Source of the DNA: Chromobacterium haemolyticum DSM 19808
Lineage (GTDB): Bacteria > Pseudomonadota > Gammaproteobacteria > Burkholderiales > Chromobacteriaceae
NCBI RefSeq assembly: GCF_000711885.1
Contig: NZ_JONK01000007.1
Coordinates: 62,001-126,000 of the forward strand
Length of the DNA stretch: 64,000 nt
Direction of reading: 5' to 3'
Below, in pieces: positions 8,656-18,837 of this stretch (position 1 is its first letter; the number at the start of each line of letters is the position of its first letter). The notes below the pieces were generated by a model. It worked only from the letters and a program-made list of their open reading frames with translations. It was not told the origin of the DNA and did no database searches. The translations under genes were made by a program, and so were the position numbers.

Positions 8656-9081
8656 GTGGGTACCGAGCAGCGCCGGCGTCAGCTGGTTTGTACTGAGATC
8701 AAGGTCAGTGCGGAAGGGCCTTATTTCTATCTGTTGGAAATGGAGTTGAAGCCTACCGAGCAACCGGGTCAATGTACGCTTCTGGCTTACACCCCTGACT
8801 TCCAGTGGATGGATGAAGCGACGCTCCTAGAGTTGCTCCAGCTGACGGTATCCCGAGGGCGATGGCCGAATCCCGGGAGTAAATGGAAAAAAGAAGCGGA
8901 TTTTCTGCGAGCGCAAGCACTGTTTACGAAGATCTATGTGAAAGGGCTCCGACACCCAGACTCATCGGTTGAGGACAGCTTTAAGCCTGGCCCTTGGAGC
9001 GGCTTGATGCTGGGGCAAATCGACGGAGTGCTTCCAGACTTCTCGGAAGAAGTGGCAGACCCGGTCAGCGTGGTTCAATAA
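8656..9081 (+). CDS. Unrecognised protein, probably the C-terminal part of a broken gene
   Basis: I do not recognise this 141-residue frame. It is rich in charged and aromatic residues (YFYLLEMELKP, FQWMDEATLLELLQLTV, IYVKGLRHPDSSVEDSFKPG) and looks like coding sequence of a soluble protein. Its GTG start lacks a ribosome binding site, and the same frame is open upstream from 8410 to a TGA at 8641-8643, so the two open stretches may be one gene split by a nonsense change. It lies between the binding-protein gene and a degraded transporter, so decay is plausible. The bases 8322-8409 hold nothing I can identify. Confidence 0.4.
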   Translation: MGTEQRRRQLVCTEIKVSAEGPYFYLLEMELKPTEQPGQCTLLAYTPDFQWMDEATLLELLQLTVSRGRWPNPGSKWKKEADFLRAQALFTKIYVKGLRHPDSSVEDSFKPGPWSGLMLGQIDGVLPDFSEEVADPVSVVQ

Positions 9082-9135
9082 GCGGAATCAGAAAGGGCCG
9101 CCAGTGGCGGTCCCAAGCATGTTCCCTTGGCGAAT

Positions 9136-9912
9136 TCAGACTTTGGGCCAGCGAGGATGCAGGTCGTCGATCACAAAAACATTCTCGGCGGTATCATCCG
9201 CCTCATGTTCGGCCAGGTGCGGGTGATCGGCGGGTAAATCATCATGGCTGTGCGAAAGCTGGTCAGGGTCGTACTTCGCCCAAATCCACATGCTGATCAA
9301 GGCCGTTAGGCCGACCCGCGCTCTCAGGATGATGAAGGTCGCCATCCGGCCGGCCTTGGCGGCCAACAGGCGTGCGATAAGGCGAATTGGGCTGCGGGTA
9401 AGGCCGGATGGTCTTTTGCATGGGCAGAGCGGCGCAGTAGGTTGCCAGACGGGATTTGCACTAGGCAATACTCCAGTCTCAGGACAAACCACAGCGGCAG
9501 CAGTCAGACGTAGCTGTTCAGTAGGCTTCTCAGCAACAGGCTGATCACCAGCACCCCGGCCCCACCCAGCACGCACTGCGGTCGGCAATGCCCTGCAGCA
9601 GTCTCGGCAAGGCCAGTGCGGTGGTCAATAAGCCTCCGCCAAAGGTGTGGGCCCAGGCGGTCTGGTGCTGCGATAGGCCGAAACGTGCCTGGACCAGCAC
9701 CGCGGTGTTAACGATGACCATCGCGCTGGCCGCCGCCACGGTAAGGTTCAGCACCAAGAGACCGCGCACCGCAGGGTGGCCAGGTAAATACGGATGCCGC
9801 GTTGAATGGCCGGAACTGCCTTGGGCAAGGCAACCGAAACCACTAGCGTCGCCAAAGCCGCTTTCTATGCGGCAATGCTTTGTCTTGCCCAGGCCCGCGA
9901 GCTCGTAAACCC
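9136..9912 (-). pseudogene. Degraded MFS transporter
   Basis: Pieces of one MFS protein are readable on the minus strand in different frames. Around 9770-9912 the reading LATLVVSVALPKAVPAIQ precedes RGLLVLNLTVAAASAMVIVN and LVQARFGLSQHQTAWA (9545-9790), then LPRLLQGIADR. The tail, in another frame near 9136-9310, reads WIWAKYDPDQLSHSHDDL, then HPHL and VIDDLHPRWP, a His/Asp-rich end I recall from MFS exporters. The middle is missing and frames shift, so the gene is dead. It lies just downstream of the PAS chemoreceptor gene. Confidence 0.65.
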
Positions 9913-9916
9913 GCTC

Positions 9917-11245
9917 TCAGGTGCGTTGCTGCAGCAGCTCCGATACGTCGCGCACCACTTGCACCACTTCCTTGGCACCAGTGCGGATCTCCGCGATGGA
10001 GTCGCGCGCCTGCTCGGATAGCTGCAAACTGGTGTCGGCCAGGCGGCGCACCTGCTGCATAGAGGAGACAGCGGACTTGGAGTCCTCCTGGATGCTGCGC
10101 ACGATGCCGGATATCTCGCCGGTGGATTGGCTGGTGCGCTCGGCTAGCTTACGCACCTCATCGGCCACCACGGCGAAGCCACGGCCCATTTCGCCGGCGC
10201 GCGCCGCCTCAATCGCCGCGTTCAAGGCCAAGAGATTGGTTTGGTCGGCGATCTCGCTGATGGTGCTGATGATGGTGCCGATCAGACCGGAGCTGTCGCC
10301 CAGCTTGGTGATGATGATGGAGGCGCCTTCCACGCTGGACGCCACTTTGGTGATTTCGCTAGTGGCCTGTTCCAGCACCTCGCTGCCCTTGACCGAAAGT
10401 TGCTCGGTGTTGACTGAGACTTCTATTGCTGATTGAGCGTTTTCCGCCTGGGCCTGCATTTGCTGCACTCGGCGGGTGATGTCCTGGGCGAATTTGACCA
10501 CCCGCACCGGCTTGCCGTTGAGGTCGTACACCGGATTGTAAGTGGCCTCTAGCCAGATGGCTTGCCCGTTCTTGCTCAGGCGCTTGCACTGACCCTGGAA
10601 AAACTTGCCCAGGCGCAGCTGGCGCCAGAACTCCGCGTAGTCGGGGCTGGCGGCGTAGTCGGCGTCGCAGAGCATGCGGTGGTGCCTGCCGCGGATTTCA
10701 GCCAGCGTATAACCGAAGGTGTTGAGGAAATTCTCGTTGGCGTCCTGGATGTTGCCGTCCAGATCAAACTCGATCTGAGCCATGGAGCGGCTGATGGCCA
10801 GGCGGATGGCCTGATCGTTTTGCTCCCGGTGCACTTGTTCGGAGATATCGGACGCCACCTTGACCACGCCGCAGACCTGGCCGTCGCTGGATAGTATCGG
10901 TGTGTAGCTGGCTTCTAGCCAGATTTCCTCGCCGTTCTTGGTGAAGCGGTTGAAGCGGCCGTTGACCGGTTCGCCGCGCTTCAGTTTTTGCCAGAATTCG
11001 GCGTAGGCGGAGCTGGAAACATGGCTCTTGTCGCAGAACATGCGGTGATGCTTGCCAATTACGTCTTCGCGCTGGTAACCCATGGCGCGCAGGAAGTTTT
11101 CATTGACGTTGGTGACGATGCCGTCGGGGGTGAACTGTATCATCGCCATAGAACGGTCGATGGCGGAGAGCATGCCGCGCAGGCCGTCCAGTTGGTCAGT
11201 CAGCTCGCTGAGCTGCTCCTTGAGTTTTCCGGCAAAAAGGGACAT
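9917..11245 (-). CDS. Soluble chemoreceptor with two PAS domains
   Basis: About 442 residues without membrane helices. Two PAS domains follow one another (about 25-140 and 150-262), each with the FxxxGYxxxxIxGxHHRMxCD pattern seen in BdlA/Aer-like receptors ([18 protein letters not shown] and [18 protein letters not shown]). A short methyl-accepting signalling domain covers about 300-430 with the conserved tip [20 protein letters not shown]. Such proteins sense redox or energy state in the cytoplasm and feed CheA; BdlA-type members act in biofilm dispersal. The start is ATG 11245 ([11 protein letters not shown]) behind the strong site GGAGGTGGCA; an upstream in-frame ATG at 11302 lacks one. 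Confidence 0.9.
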   Translation of the reverse strand: MSLFAGKLKEQLSELTDQLDGLRGMLSAIDRSMAMIQFTPDGIVTNVNENFLRAMGYQREDVIGKHHRMFCDKSHVSSSAYAEFWQKLKRGEPVNGRFNRFTKNGEEIWLEASYTPILSSDGQVCGVVKVASDISEQVHREQNDQAIRLAISRSMAQIEFDLDGNIQDANENFLNTFGYTLAEIRGRHHRMLCDADYAASPDYAEFWRQLRLGKFFQGQCKRLSKNGQAIWLEATYNPVYDLNGKPVRVVKFAQDITRRVQQMQAQAENAQSAIEVSVNTEQLSVKGSEVLEQATSEITKVASSVEGASIIITKLGDSSGLIGTIISTISEIADQTNLLALNAAIEAARAGEMGRGFAVVADEVRKLAERTSQSTGEISGIVRSIQEDSKSAVSSMQQVRRLADTSLQLSEQARDSIAEIRTGAKEVVQVVRDVSELLQQRT

Positions 11246-11582
11246 TGCCACCTCCATTGTCATTGTCATCCAGAAGTGCCCGTGAAGCACGCTAAACCTC
11301 AATACAAACTAATACATCTCTCATGATTTGGAAGGGAAATTTGGACTGTCCCCGCTTCTGTAGGCAATCCTGCCCTATGCGGCGAGTAGATCAGCGAAAA
11401 ACGTACTGTCAGTAATCGCAAGTTTAGACAATACTGAACTATAAATCTCATTGTCATTTTGCGTGATTTATTTGTTTGCGTTTATGTTTTCTCTTGTTTG
11501 CATCTATTACAAACTCTGCATTGGAATGGTAATAACGTAGACATAAGTCATCATGCCGATGCTGAATGTATCGAGTGATACC
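11246..11582. other. Divergent intergenic region, AT-rich
   Basis: This 337-base stretch separates the divergently read PAS chemoreceptor and the REC-phosphatase gene and must hold both promoters. The part 11430-11530 is clearly AT-rich compared with the neighbouring genes. I see no strong inverted repeat, terminator or RNA motif in it. Confidence 0.4.
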
Positions 11583-12746
11583 ATGTCCCAATTAACCATT
11601 TTGCTGGTTGAAGATAGCGCGACCAATCGACAGATGATTGGTCAGTTCATTACCAGGCTGGGTTACCGTTGTGCGGTGGCCGTGCATGGTTTGGACGCTT
11701 TGGCTTACTGCCGGGCAAACCGGCCGGACCTGATCCTGATGGATGTCGTGATGCCTGAGATGGATGGGCTACAGGCGACGGAAGCTCTACGAAAACTCTT
11801 TGGTGAGAGTTGGGTGCCCATCATTTTTCTAACTAGTCAGAGTGAGTTGGAAAGTGTTGTTCTTGGGCTCAAGGCTGGGGGGGATGATTATCTTGCCAAG
11901 CCTGTGAATTTTGATCTGTTAGCCGCAAAAATACAGGTATTTTTGCGTATTGCCGAGATGCAGGAGCAGATTAATCAGGATGCGATTCGCTTGGAAAGGT
12001 ACTACCAGGCCAATGAAGAAGAGCAACGACTGACTTTAGAGCTGATTAAACGGCTCAATGAGCAATATACCAGTCCTCAACCCCATATCTGGCAGCATCT
12101 CAGCCCGGCTGCCCATTTTAATGGCGATCTCATTTGCATCTGCCCCTCGCCCTCAGGGCAGGAGCATATCATGCTGGCGGACTGTACCGGACATGGCTTG
12201 GCAGCCGCCATTAGTGCCTTACCTGTTGTGGATTGTTTCTATGAAATGACCCGAAATGGCTCGACGCTTTCGGATATTGCCGCGGGCATTAACAAAAAAA
12301 TATACAAATTATTACCCAGAAGTCGATTCGTCGCGGCCGCCCTTATTTCTATTGATCACAAAGCGGGCACTATTCATGTTTGGAATGGGGGCATCCCTTG
12401 CGTGCTTCTTTTTAGCGCTTTTGGAAAGCTGGCTGTCAGACTAAAGCCGAGGCATCCTCCGTTAGGCATTCTACCCGAAGAAGATTTTGACAAAGCCACC
12501 CAAGCTCTTAATTTTCACTTGCACGACATGCTTGTGGTCAGCTCTGACGGCATTACTGAATCCAAAAACCGTCAAGGCGCCATGTTTGGCGTGGAAGGTG
12601 TCATTGAGGCCGTCAAAAACACCGAAGGCAAGTCTGTCGGCGATCATGTCCTCAAAATGGTTAGCCTGCATCTAGAGGGGGATGCTTCCAGCGATGATGT
12701 CTCTCTGCTCGTGGTAGATTGCATACAAAATCACAACAATATGTGA
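11583..12746 (+). CDS. Response regulator with PP2C/SpoIIE-type phosphatase output
   Basis: About 387 residues. The receiver domain occupies 1-125 with acidic pocket LLVEDSA, phospho-acceptor in LILMDVVMPEMDG and the conserved Lys in LAKPVN. A linker helix (QINQDAIRLERYYQANEEEQ) leads to a PPM phosphatase domain (about 165-380) with [31 protein letters not shown] and the final metal site SSDDVSLLVV. Such proteins dephosphorylate anti-sigma-antagonists or similar Ser/Thr partners when the receiver is phosphorylated. A paralogue lies at 40328-41611. I chose ATG 11583 by analogy with that paralogue; ATG 11553 is also in frame. It is followed by the GGDEF gene 34 bases later. Confidence 0.88.
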   Translation: MSQLTILLVEDSATNRQMIGQFITRLGYRCAVAVHGLDALAYCRANRPDLILMDVVMPEMDGLQATEALRKLFGESWVPIIFLTSQSELESVVLGLKAGGDDYLAKPVNFDLLAAKIQVFLRIAEMQEQINQDAIRLERYYQANEEEQRLTLELIKRLNEQYTSPQPHIWQHLSPAAHFNGDLICICPSPSGQEHIMLADCTGHGLAAAISALPVVDCFYEMTRNGSTLSDIAAGINKKIYKLLPRSRFVAAALISIDHKAGTIHVWNGGIPCVLLFSAFGKLAVRLKPRHPPLGILPEEDFDKATQALNFHLHDMLVVSSDGITESKNRQGAMFGVEGVIEAVKNTEGKSVGDHVLKMVSLHLEGDASSDDVSLLVVDCIQNHNNM

Positions 12747-12780
12747 GTTGTTACTTTAATTACTTCGTATGGAGTTGAGA

Positions 12781-13704
12781 ATGAGTAATGTGGTAGAAGC
12801 AAACAGCCCAATACTGATTATTGACGACAGTGTCACCAACATTAAGATCATGAGCAGTCTTCTGGCTGATAAAGCTCCAATCATTTTTGCCATGACTGGC
12901 CGTGCGGGCATTGACGCGGCACGGCGGCACCAGCCCTTGCTTATTCTATTGGATGTAGAAATGCCCGAGGTAAACGGCTATGAGGTTTGCCGCCGTTTAA
13001 AAGAAGACGCCTCCACCGTCGACATTCCTATTATTTTTGTCACCTCACATCAAGATGCTCAGCATGAAATTCAGGCGCTTGAAGCGGGTGCCGTAGATTT
13101 CATTAGCCGCCCACTCAATTTTCCTATTGTACGGGCTCGAGTCCACACTCACTTGACGCTAAAAAAGCAAGCGGATTTATTGAAGCAACTCGCTAATTGC
13201 GACGGTTTAACTCAGTTATACAATCGCCGTTATTTTGACAAGCAACTTGAAGTGGAGTGGCTGCGACATCTACGCCAACGGCAGTCATTAGGGTTGGCCA
13301 TGATTGACGTGGATGACTTCAAAAAATATAACGATACCTATGGCCACTTAGAGGGTGATGCCTGTTTGCAGCGAGTGGCACAGGGTTTGCTCAGTTCGAC
13401 TCAGCGTTCAGGCGAATTGGTTACACGTTATGGCGGAGAAGAATTCGCGGTAGTTCTTCCAGGTACTGATGAGGCACAGGCTTGTCAATATGGGGAATGG
13501 ATTTGCCATAAAATTCGATCACTGGCCATCCCTCATGAGGGCATTACTAGCAGAAGAGTTGTGGCGGTTAGCGTAGGCATTGCGACTTGCATACCATCCA
13601 AGCACGAGAGTCCAAGTCATCTTGTTAAGCAGGCGGATGTCGCTTTATATCAAGCCAAACAGGGTGGACGAGATAATTATAGTCTAGCTATCGCTTTGGC
13701 TTAG
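12781..13704 (+). CDS. Response regulator diguanylate cyclase (REC-GGDEF)
   Basis: About 307 residues: a receiver domain (about 8-125; IIDDSVTN, LLILLDVEMPEVNG, ISRPLN with Arg where the usual conserved Lys-Pro pair has Lys) and a GGDEF domain (about 160-305) with active site RYGGEEFAVVLPG near 216. The enzyme should make cyclic di-GMP from two GTP. The inhibitory RxxD site five residues before GGEEF reads RSGE, so product inhibition may be weak. The start is ATG 12781, because GGAG at 12771 is well placed for it. It lies between the phosphatase gene and the hybrid kinase, most likely one operon. Confidence 0.92.
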   Translation: MSNVVEANSPILIIDDSVTNIKIMSSLLADKAPIIFAMTGRAGIDAARRHQPLLILLDVEMPEVNGYEVCRRLKEDASTVDIPIIFVTSHQDAQHEIQALEAGAVDFISRPLNFPIVRARVHTHLTLKKQADLLKQLANCDGLTQLYNRRYFDKQLEVEWLRHLRQRQSLGLAMIDVDDFKKYNDTYGHLEGDACLQRVAQGLLSSTQRSGELVTRYGGEEFAVVLPGTDEAQACQYGEWICHKIRSLAIPHEGITSRRVVAVSVGIATCIPSKHESPSHLVKQADVALYQAKQGGRDNYSLAIALA

Positions 13705-13739
13705 CCGTATTGCCAACCCAGAACACTTTTGGAGGTTGT

Positions 13740-16700
13740 ATGGACAGATCAAGCCAGCTTCCCTTTCCTGAGGTTGCTGGACCTCCTCGGCATCGATATG
13801 CGAGATGTTTTATGCTTGCTATTGCATACTGTCTTCTCGCCGCTCTGTCCATTGTGCTTACCCGAGCATCCAATAGTGTTGCCAACATCTGGTTAGCGAA
13901 TGTTGTTGCATTGGCATTATTTATTCGAAGGCCGTATCGAGAGTGGCAGGAGTTGCTTGCCACATTGCTGCTGGTCAGTTTTATCACCAACCTTGTGCTG
14001 GGCAGCAGCGTTGGTTTTAGCATTATGGCCAGCTTGGCGAATGGTTTAGAGATTGTGTTGGCTGCTTATTTGACCAAGGCGTGGGTAAAATTGGACTGCC
14101 AAGCGCCTTCGCCTGCCATGCTGCTGACTACTTTTGCTGTTTATTTGTTTATCGCTACGCCACTTTCATCCATCTTTGCTGCTATCTTTATCTGGTTTGT
14201 TGATGGCTTTAGTTTGAGTGGAGTCATGTTTCATTGGTGGCTGGGCGATGCCATTGGATTATTGCTAATAGGTCCCACTGCGCTACTGCTAAGTCGGGAC
14301 GCTCTGAAAAACACGATATCAGCGCATCGCCCCCCCACCTTAATACTCGCCACCATTACAACCCTCGTCATTGCCACGCTGCTGTTATATTTCACGCCAT
14401 CCCCATTTCTTTATATCGCTTGCCTTTTAACGCTAGTGGCTTACTGGCTTGGCGCCTTGCCCGCGGCATTGATTGGTAATCTGATGCTGCTCTCTATTGG
14501 GGCGCTTGCTTATTTTCATGTATTCCCCCTTCCAGAGAAATTGTCGACTATCTCATCGTTGAACCTCTGGGCCACTACCGGAGTGACTTGCCTATTCCCC
14601 GCTTTGGTTGGCGTTGCCATGGATCATATCCGCAGGCAGCGTACCTTGCTTGATGCCAGCGAGGCCCGGTTTCAAGACGCGATGAACTTTGCTGCCACCG
14701 GTTTTGCCATTGCAGATATGAGAGGCTTCTTGCTAGAGGCCAATCCTCATTTGTGCCAAATGCTGGGTTACTCCGTGGAGGAGTTGCGCGGCATGACGGT
14801 CAAGCAGCTGACGCACCCCGATGATCTGGAACAGTCGATTGCGCATTTACAGACCTTGCGTTCCGGCGAGTGCGAGAGTTATCAGTTTGAAAAGCGCTAC
14901 CTGCACCGTAGCGGCCGGCCAATCTGGGTGGAGTTGCGGGTCTCCAAGCTGAACTGGGGGCAAGCCGAGGGGCATGTGATTCTGCAAATCGACAATATCG
15001 ATGCACGGATGGCGCAGCAACAACAGATTCTGGATTTGACGGAGCGCCTGTCTCTGGCCACACGCGCAGCGGAAGTGGGGATTTGGGATTGGGATCTGCA
15101 AACCGGTTTGCGGGTCTGGGATGAGGCGATGTACCAGCTGCACTGGTATCTCCCATCCGACACGCTGCCAATAGATGAGATGTGGCTTTCCAGGCTGCAC
15201 CCGGAAGACAAGGACATGGTGCAGGATCGTCTGCGTCAAGTGCTGCGAGGGGCTGGGGAGTTAAGCATCGCGTATCGATTATTGGGCCCTCATGGCGAGG
15301 TTCGCTACCTGGAGGGCATGGCGGTTGTCGTGCAAAAAGGAATGGATGGCCGACCGTTACGCATGGTGGGCGTTAGCCGAGATGTGACGCAGCAAGAGTT
15401 GGCCAAGCGGGCCGAGGAGCAAATGCATAGAGAGTTGCAAACCATTATCGATCATATGCCGATGGTGATCAGTTACTGGGATGCTCAACTTTGCAACCGC
15501 TTTGCCAATCGCGCTTATTTCGAGTGGTTTGGCTTGTCCAACGCGCCCGATCGCCATCCAGCCGTCCCTCCGCTCTTTAACGATGAGTGCTATCCGTCGG
15601 GGCCTTCCTATGTTCAACAGGCGCTCCAAGGCTTGCCGCAGCAATTTGAACGCTTGCTGCCCGATGCCGCCGGCCAGCCTCATGATGTGGTGATCTCTTA
15701 TGTGCCGGATAAGCAATATGGTCAGGTGCAGGGGTTTTACGCCTTTATCACCGATGTGACCTTGCTGCGGATCGCTCAGGACGCGGTATTGGAAGCTCAG
15801 CAGCATCTGCAAAGCGTGATCGACGCCGCCAGCGAATTCGCCATTATCACGACCCAACTGGATGGGACCATTCAGATGTTCAGTTCCGGCGCCGAGCGCA
15901 TGCTGGGCTACCGGGCGGAAGAGCTGGTTGGCAAGCAAACCTTGCTCTTGCTGCACGTCGAAGACGAGATCAATGACTATGGCCGGGCGTTTCCTGAAGC
16001 GGTCTTGGGCTTCGAGGCCCTGGTTCATAAGGTCAAGCAGGAAGGCATGGATTCGCAGGAATGGCACTATCGCCGCAAGTCGGGTGACTTAGTGCCGGTC
16101 AATCTGGTGGTCACGGCCATCCACAATCTGGCCGGCGAGATTAGCGGCTTTCTGGGGGTGGCCCGCGATATCCGCGAGCAGCGATTAGCCCAGCACACCC
16201 TGCAGCAGGCTAGGGAGCAAGCGGAAGCCGCCAACCGCGCCAAAAGCGAATTCGTCGCCAATATGAGCCATGAGATTCGCACCCCGATGAACGCCGTTTT
16301 GGGGATGTGCCACTTATTGGGGTCGACTCCTCTAAACGCGGAGCAGAACAAATATCTGGAGATGCTGCGGGCGTCCGGACAGTCCTTGTTGGGCATCCTC
16401 AACGACATTCTGGATTTCTCCAAAATTGAAGCTGGCAAGCTTAGTCTGGCGCCCACGCCTTTCGTCCTGGAGGAAAGCATGAACGCGTTGGCCTCCATGA
16501 TGTCGGTCACGCTCGGCGACAAGCCCCTAGAGTTGGCCATTGGCGTGGAACCAGAGACGCCCTTGCGTCTGATCGGCGATCCCCTCCGCCTACAGCAGAT
16601 ATTGGTGAATCTCACCGGCAATGCCATCAAATTCACTGAGCAGGGGGAGGTGGTGGTGTCTATCCAGTGTCTGAATAAGGACGCCAGCGCTGCCACGCTC

Positions 16701-18428
16701 CGATTTTCAGTACGGGATACGGGCATTGGATTGACTAAGGAGCAATGCTCGCGCTTATTTACGCCATTTGAACAAGCGGATAGCTCCACAACCCGACGGT
16801 TTGGCGGAACGGGCCTAGGCTTGGCAATTTGCAAGCGGCTGGTGAACTTGATGGGGGGCGAGCTGCTCGTCAACAGCGAACTGGGGGTGGGCAGCGAGTT
16901 TCACTTCACCATTCAGCTTCCGATTGATCTCGACGATTCATTGCCGCTTCAGACTAAGACTCCGATCTGGTCGCGCTTGCTGGTGGTGGACGACAATGCG
17001 GTCACACGCCATTTTCTGGAGCAATCGATTCTTGCCTGGGGAGGCGAAGTGGATTTGTGCAGCTCCGCAGAGCAGGCACTGGAGCTCGCCCAAGCGCAGA
17101 CTGAACTTGGGCGATACTACGATGCCGTGCTGCTGGATTGGAACATGCCGGGTCAGGATAGCCTCAGCACCGGCGTTGCTCTCAAAGGCCTGATTGGCGC
17201 TTCACATCCCGTGCCGGTAATCCTGATGATGAATGGGTTTGATCGTAAACAGGCTGTGGAAAATGGCGCGCTAGGCCAGTTGGACAGCGTGCTGATCAAG
17301 CCCATCACCCGTTCTAGCCTGTTCGATAGCCTGCATGAACTGTTGGGTGACCGGACGCTGCTGACTACTCTGGAACCGAGCACGGCTCAGAAAACGGCGC
17401 CGCTTTGCCTGAAGGCGTGTTCCATCCTGCTGGTGGAAGATAATGAATTTAATCAGATCGTTGCCAAGAAGATCCTGGAGCAGTCTGGCGCCAGCGTGAC
17501 GCTGGCTTCAAATGGCCAACTTGCCGTCGATTATTTGCGTCAACATGCTGAAGAGGTGCAACTGGTGCTGATGGATGTTCAAATGCCGGTTTTGGATGGC
17601 TTAAGCGCAACACAAATCATTCGCCAAGAACTCAAACTCGAGTTGCCCATCATTGCGATGACGGCGGGCGTGATGCAGAGCGAGCAAGAGCAGTATTTGG
17701 CTTGTGGGATGAACGACTTCATTGCCAAGCCGATTAATGTTCCGGAAATGCTAGCGACTATTTGTAAAAACCTGGGACGCCAAACGGGCGAACCATCCAT
17801 GGAGGACAATAGCCCGCTCCAGCAGCCCGTCTCTTCGTTGCCGGACTCCTTCGACCCTGAGCCGCTACTGAAAATATTGGGAAATGACAGCCTGCAGTTA
17901 AAGAAACTGGTTCAACAGTTCATAGAGGAAAACCAGGGGCTTGATCTGTTCTTGAAGAGTAGCCTGCAGGTAGAAAGTTGGAGCGAAGCCGTTAGGAGGC
18001 TCCATACCTTAAAAGGCATCGCGGCGACGTTCAAAATGGAAGCCTTAAGGGGGCAAGCGGAACAGTTGGAACATTTATGCAAAATGAAAGACGCTGGGCA
18101 AGTCCTGGCCGCGCTGGAACCCTTTCGCATCACTCTAGACACAACGCTGGGGGCAATGAAGACATGGCTTGAGGCACAGCAAGAAACGCTCCCTGGCGTG
18201 ACGCTTCCCTTAACAGAGGCCAACTTCAATACACTCTTGCAGCAACTGGACGAGCGGAACTTCTCCGCCTGTGATGCGTACTACCAGATCCGCTCATCGT
18301 TGTTGCCACAGTGCTCGCCAGACGCCATGCAGTTGTTGGACTCGGCCATTGATGCGTTGGACTTTGAGAAAGCAAGCGGCTTGCTCCGACAACAGCAATG
18401 GAATATCCCGGTTTCTGGAGAAACGTAA
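13740..18428 (+). CDS. Large hybrid sensor kinase: MASE1, four PAS, HisKA-HATPase, two REC, HPt
   Basis: A 1562-residue membrane kinase. The first 300 residues form a MASE1 sensor with about eight to ten membrane helices. Four PAS regions follow (about 315-435, 445-565, 575-690, 695-825), then HisKA with phospho-acceptor SHEIRTPMNAVLG (about 850), an ATPase domain with N- and G-boxes (NLTGNAIKFTEQGEV, FGGTGLGLAICKRL), two receivers (LLVVDDNAVTRHF with LLDWNMPG; ILLVEDNEFNQIV with LMDVQMPVLDG) and a C-terminal HPt with LHTLKG. It can run a full internal phosphorelay and probably drives the two upstream response regulators. GGAGG stands four bases before ATG 13740; the frame opens earlier with an unlikely TTG. 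Confidence 0.93.
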   Translation: MDRSSQLPFPEVAGPPRHRYARCFMLAIAYCLLAALSIVLTRASNSVANIWLANVVALALFIRRPYREWQELLATLLLVSFITNLVLGSSVGFSIMASLANGLEIVLAAYLTKAWVKLDCQAPSPAMLLTTFAVYLFIATPLSSIFAAIFIWFVDGFSLSGVMFHWWLGDAIGLLLIGPTALLLSRDALKNTISAHRPPTLILATITTLVIATLLLYFTPSPFLYIACLLTLVAYWLGALPAALIGNLMLLSIGALAYFHVFPLPEKLSTISSLNLWATTGVTCLFPALVGVAMDHIRRQRTLLDASEARFQDAMNFAATGFAIADMRGFLLEANPHLCQMLGYSVEELRGMTVKQLTHPDDLEQSIAHLQTLRSGECESYQFEKRYLHRSGRPIWVELRVSKLNWGQAEGHVILQIDNIDARMAQQQQILDLTERLSLATRAAEVGIWDWDLQTGLRVWDEAMYQLHWYLPSDTLPIDEMWLSRLHPEDKDMVQDRLRQVLRGAGELSIAYRLLGPHGEVRYLEGMAVVVQKGMDGRPLRMVGVSRDVTQQELAKRAEEQMHRELQTIIDHMPMVISYWDAQLCNRFANRAYFEWFGLSNAPDRHPAVPPLFNDECYPSGPSYVQQALQGLPQQFERLLPDAAGQPHDVVISYVPDKQYGQVQGFYAFITDVTLLRIAQDAVLEAQQHLQSVIDAASEFAIITTQLDGTIQMFSSGAERMLGYRAEELVGKQTLLLLHVEDEINDYGRAFPEAVLGFEALVHKVKQEGMDSQEWHYRRKSGDLVPVNLVVTAIHNLAGEISGFLGVARDIREQRLAQHTLQQAREQAEAANRAKSEFVANMSHEIRTPMNAVLGMCHLLGSTPLNAEQNKYLEMLRASGQSLLGILNDILDFSKIEAGKLSLAPTPFVLEESMNALASMMSVTLGDKPLELAIGVEPETPLRLIGDPLRLQQILVNLTGNAIKFTEQGEVVVSIQCLNKDASAATLRFSVRDTGIGLTKEQCSRLFTPFEQADSSTTRRFGGTGLGLAICKRLVNLMGGELLVNSELGVGSEFHFTIQLPIDLDDSLPLQTKTPIWSRLLVVDDNAVTRHFLEQSILAWGGEVDLCSSAEQALELAQAQTELGRYYDAVLLDWNMPGQDSLSTGVALKGLIGASHPVPVILMMNGFDRKQAVENGALGQLDSVLIKPITRSSLFDSLHELLGDRTLLTTLEPSTAQKTAPLCLKACSILLVEDNEFNQIVAKKILEQSGASVTLASNGQLAVDYLRQHAEEVQLVLMDVQMPVLDGLSATQIIRQELKLELPIIAMTAGVMQSEQEQYLACGMNDFIAKPINVPEMLATICKNLGRQTGEPSMEDNSPLQQPVSSLPDSFDPEPLLKILGNDSLQLKKLVQQFIEENQGLDLFLKSSLQVESWSEAVRRLHTLKGIAATFKMEALRGQAEQLEHLCKMKDAGQVLAALEPFRITLDTTLGAMKTWLEAQQETLPGVTLPLTEANFNTLLQQLDERNFSACDAYYQIRSSLLPQCSPDAMQLLDSAIDALDFEKASGLLRQQQWNIPVSGET

Positions 18429-18781
18429 ACAGGAGAAGTGGCTAGAGCCGATAGACTTCAAGCTTGGTCTGATGGGCTCTACATGAAGAAGATTCACCCA
18501 TGATATTCCACCATGCGCCGCGCTAAAGCGTTTGCCTGAGCATTCGCATGAATACAGACACACGTTCGCTTTTCAATGCCGACATTCAGTCGCACTCCAA
18601 AACCGACATCCAGTCGCATCCCAGAGCCAGCATCGAATCGTAGCCTAGTACCGTCAGCCTAACTTTCGGCAACGCTGACTAGCGGGTTTCGGCAACTAGC
18701 CGTGCTTCTCGTTATCGTTGAGCCCCTCCATGTCTACCGTCAGCGGCAACATGTCGGCGAATGCGCGAGCAGCCGCGGTAT
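18429..18781. other. Gene-free stretch with 24-base spaced repeats
   Basis: Between the hybrid kinase and the IS21 element there is no recognisable gene. CCGACATTCAGTCGCA at 18579-18594 and CCGACATCCAGTCGCA at 18603-18618 are near-identical and 24 bases apart, and a weaker third unit (CCAGCATCGAATCG) follows at 18627. Spaced repeats of this kind are seen at transposon ends, so this could be the worn end of another element. From ATG 18730 an open frame (MSTVSGNMSANARAAAV) runs into the IS and would continue after it at 21170, so the insertion may have split a short coding region. Confidence 0.4.
18775..18781. repeat. Target duplication GCGGTAT flanking the IS21 element
   Basis: GCGGTAT stands directly left of the element (18775-18781) and again directly right of it (21170-21176). 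IS21-family elements make short target duplications of 4-8 bases. If the following T is counted, the duplication could be eight bases. The intact duplication says the element inserted as a unit at this spot. Confidence 0.8.
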
Positions 18782-18837
18782 TGTGTCAATCAGCGTCGAA
18801 TTTTGACCACCTGTCAGCGTCGAATTTTGACCAGGCA

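Noticed and set aside
8656-9081. Thought of a Tn7-like TnsE C-terminal domain for the unknown protein
   Set aside because: The resemblance is only a vague hydrophobic and aromatic pattern and no other Tn7-type gene is nearby.
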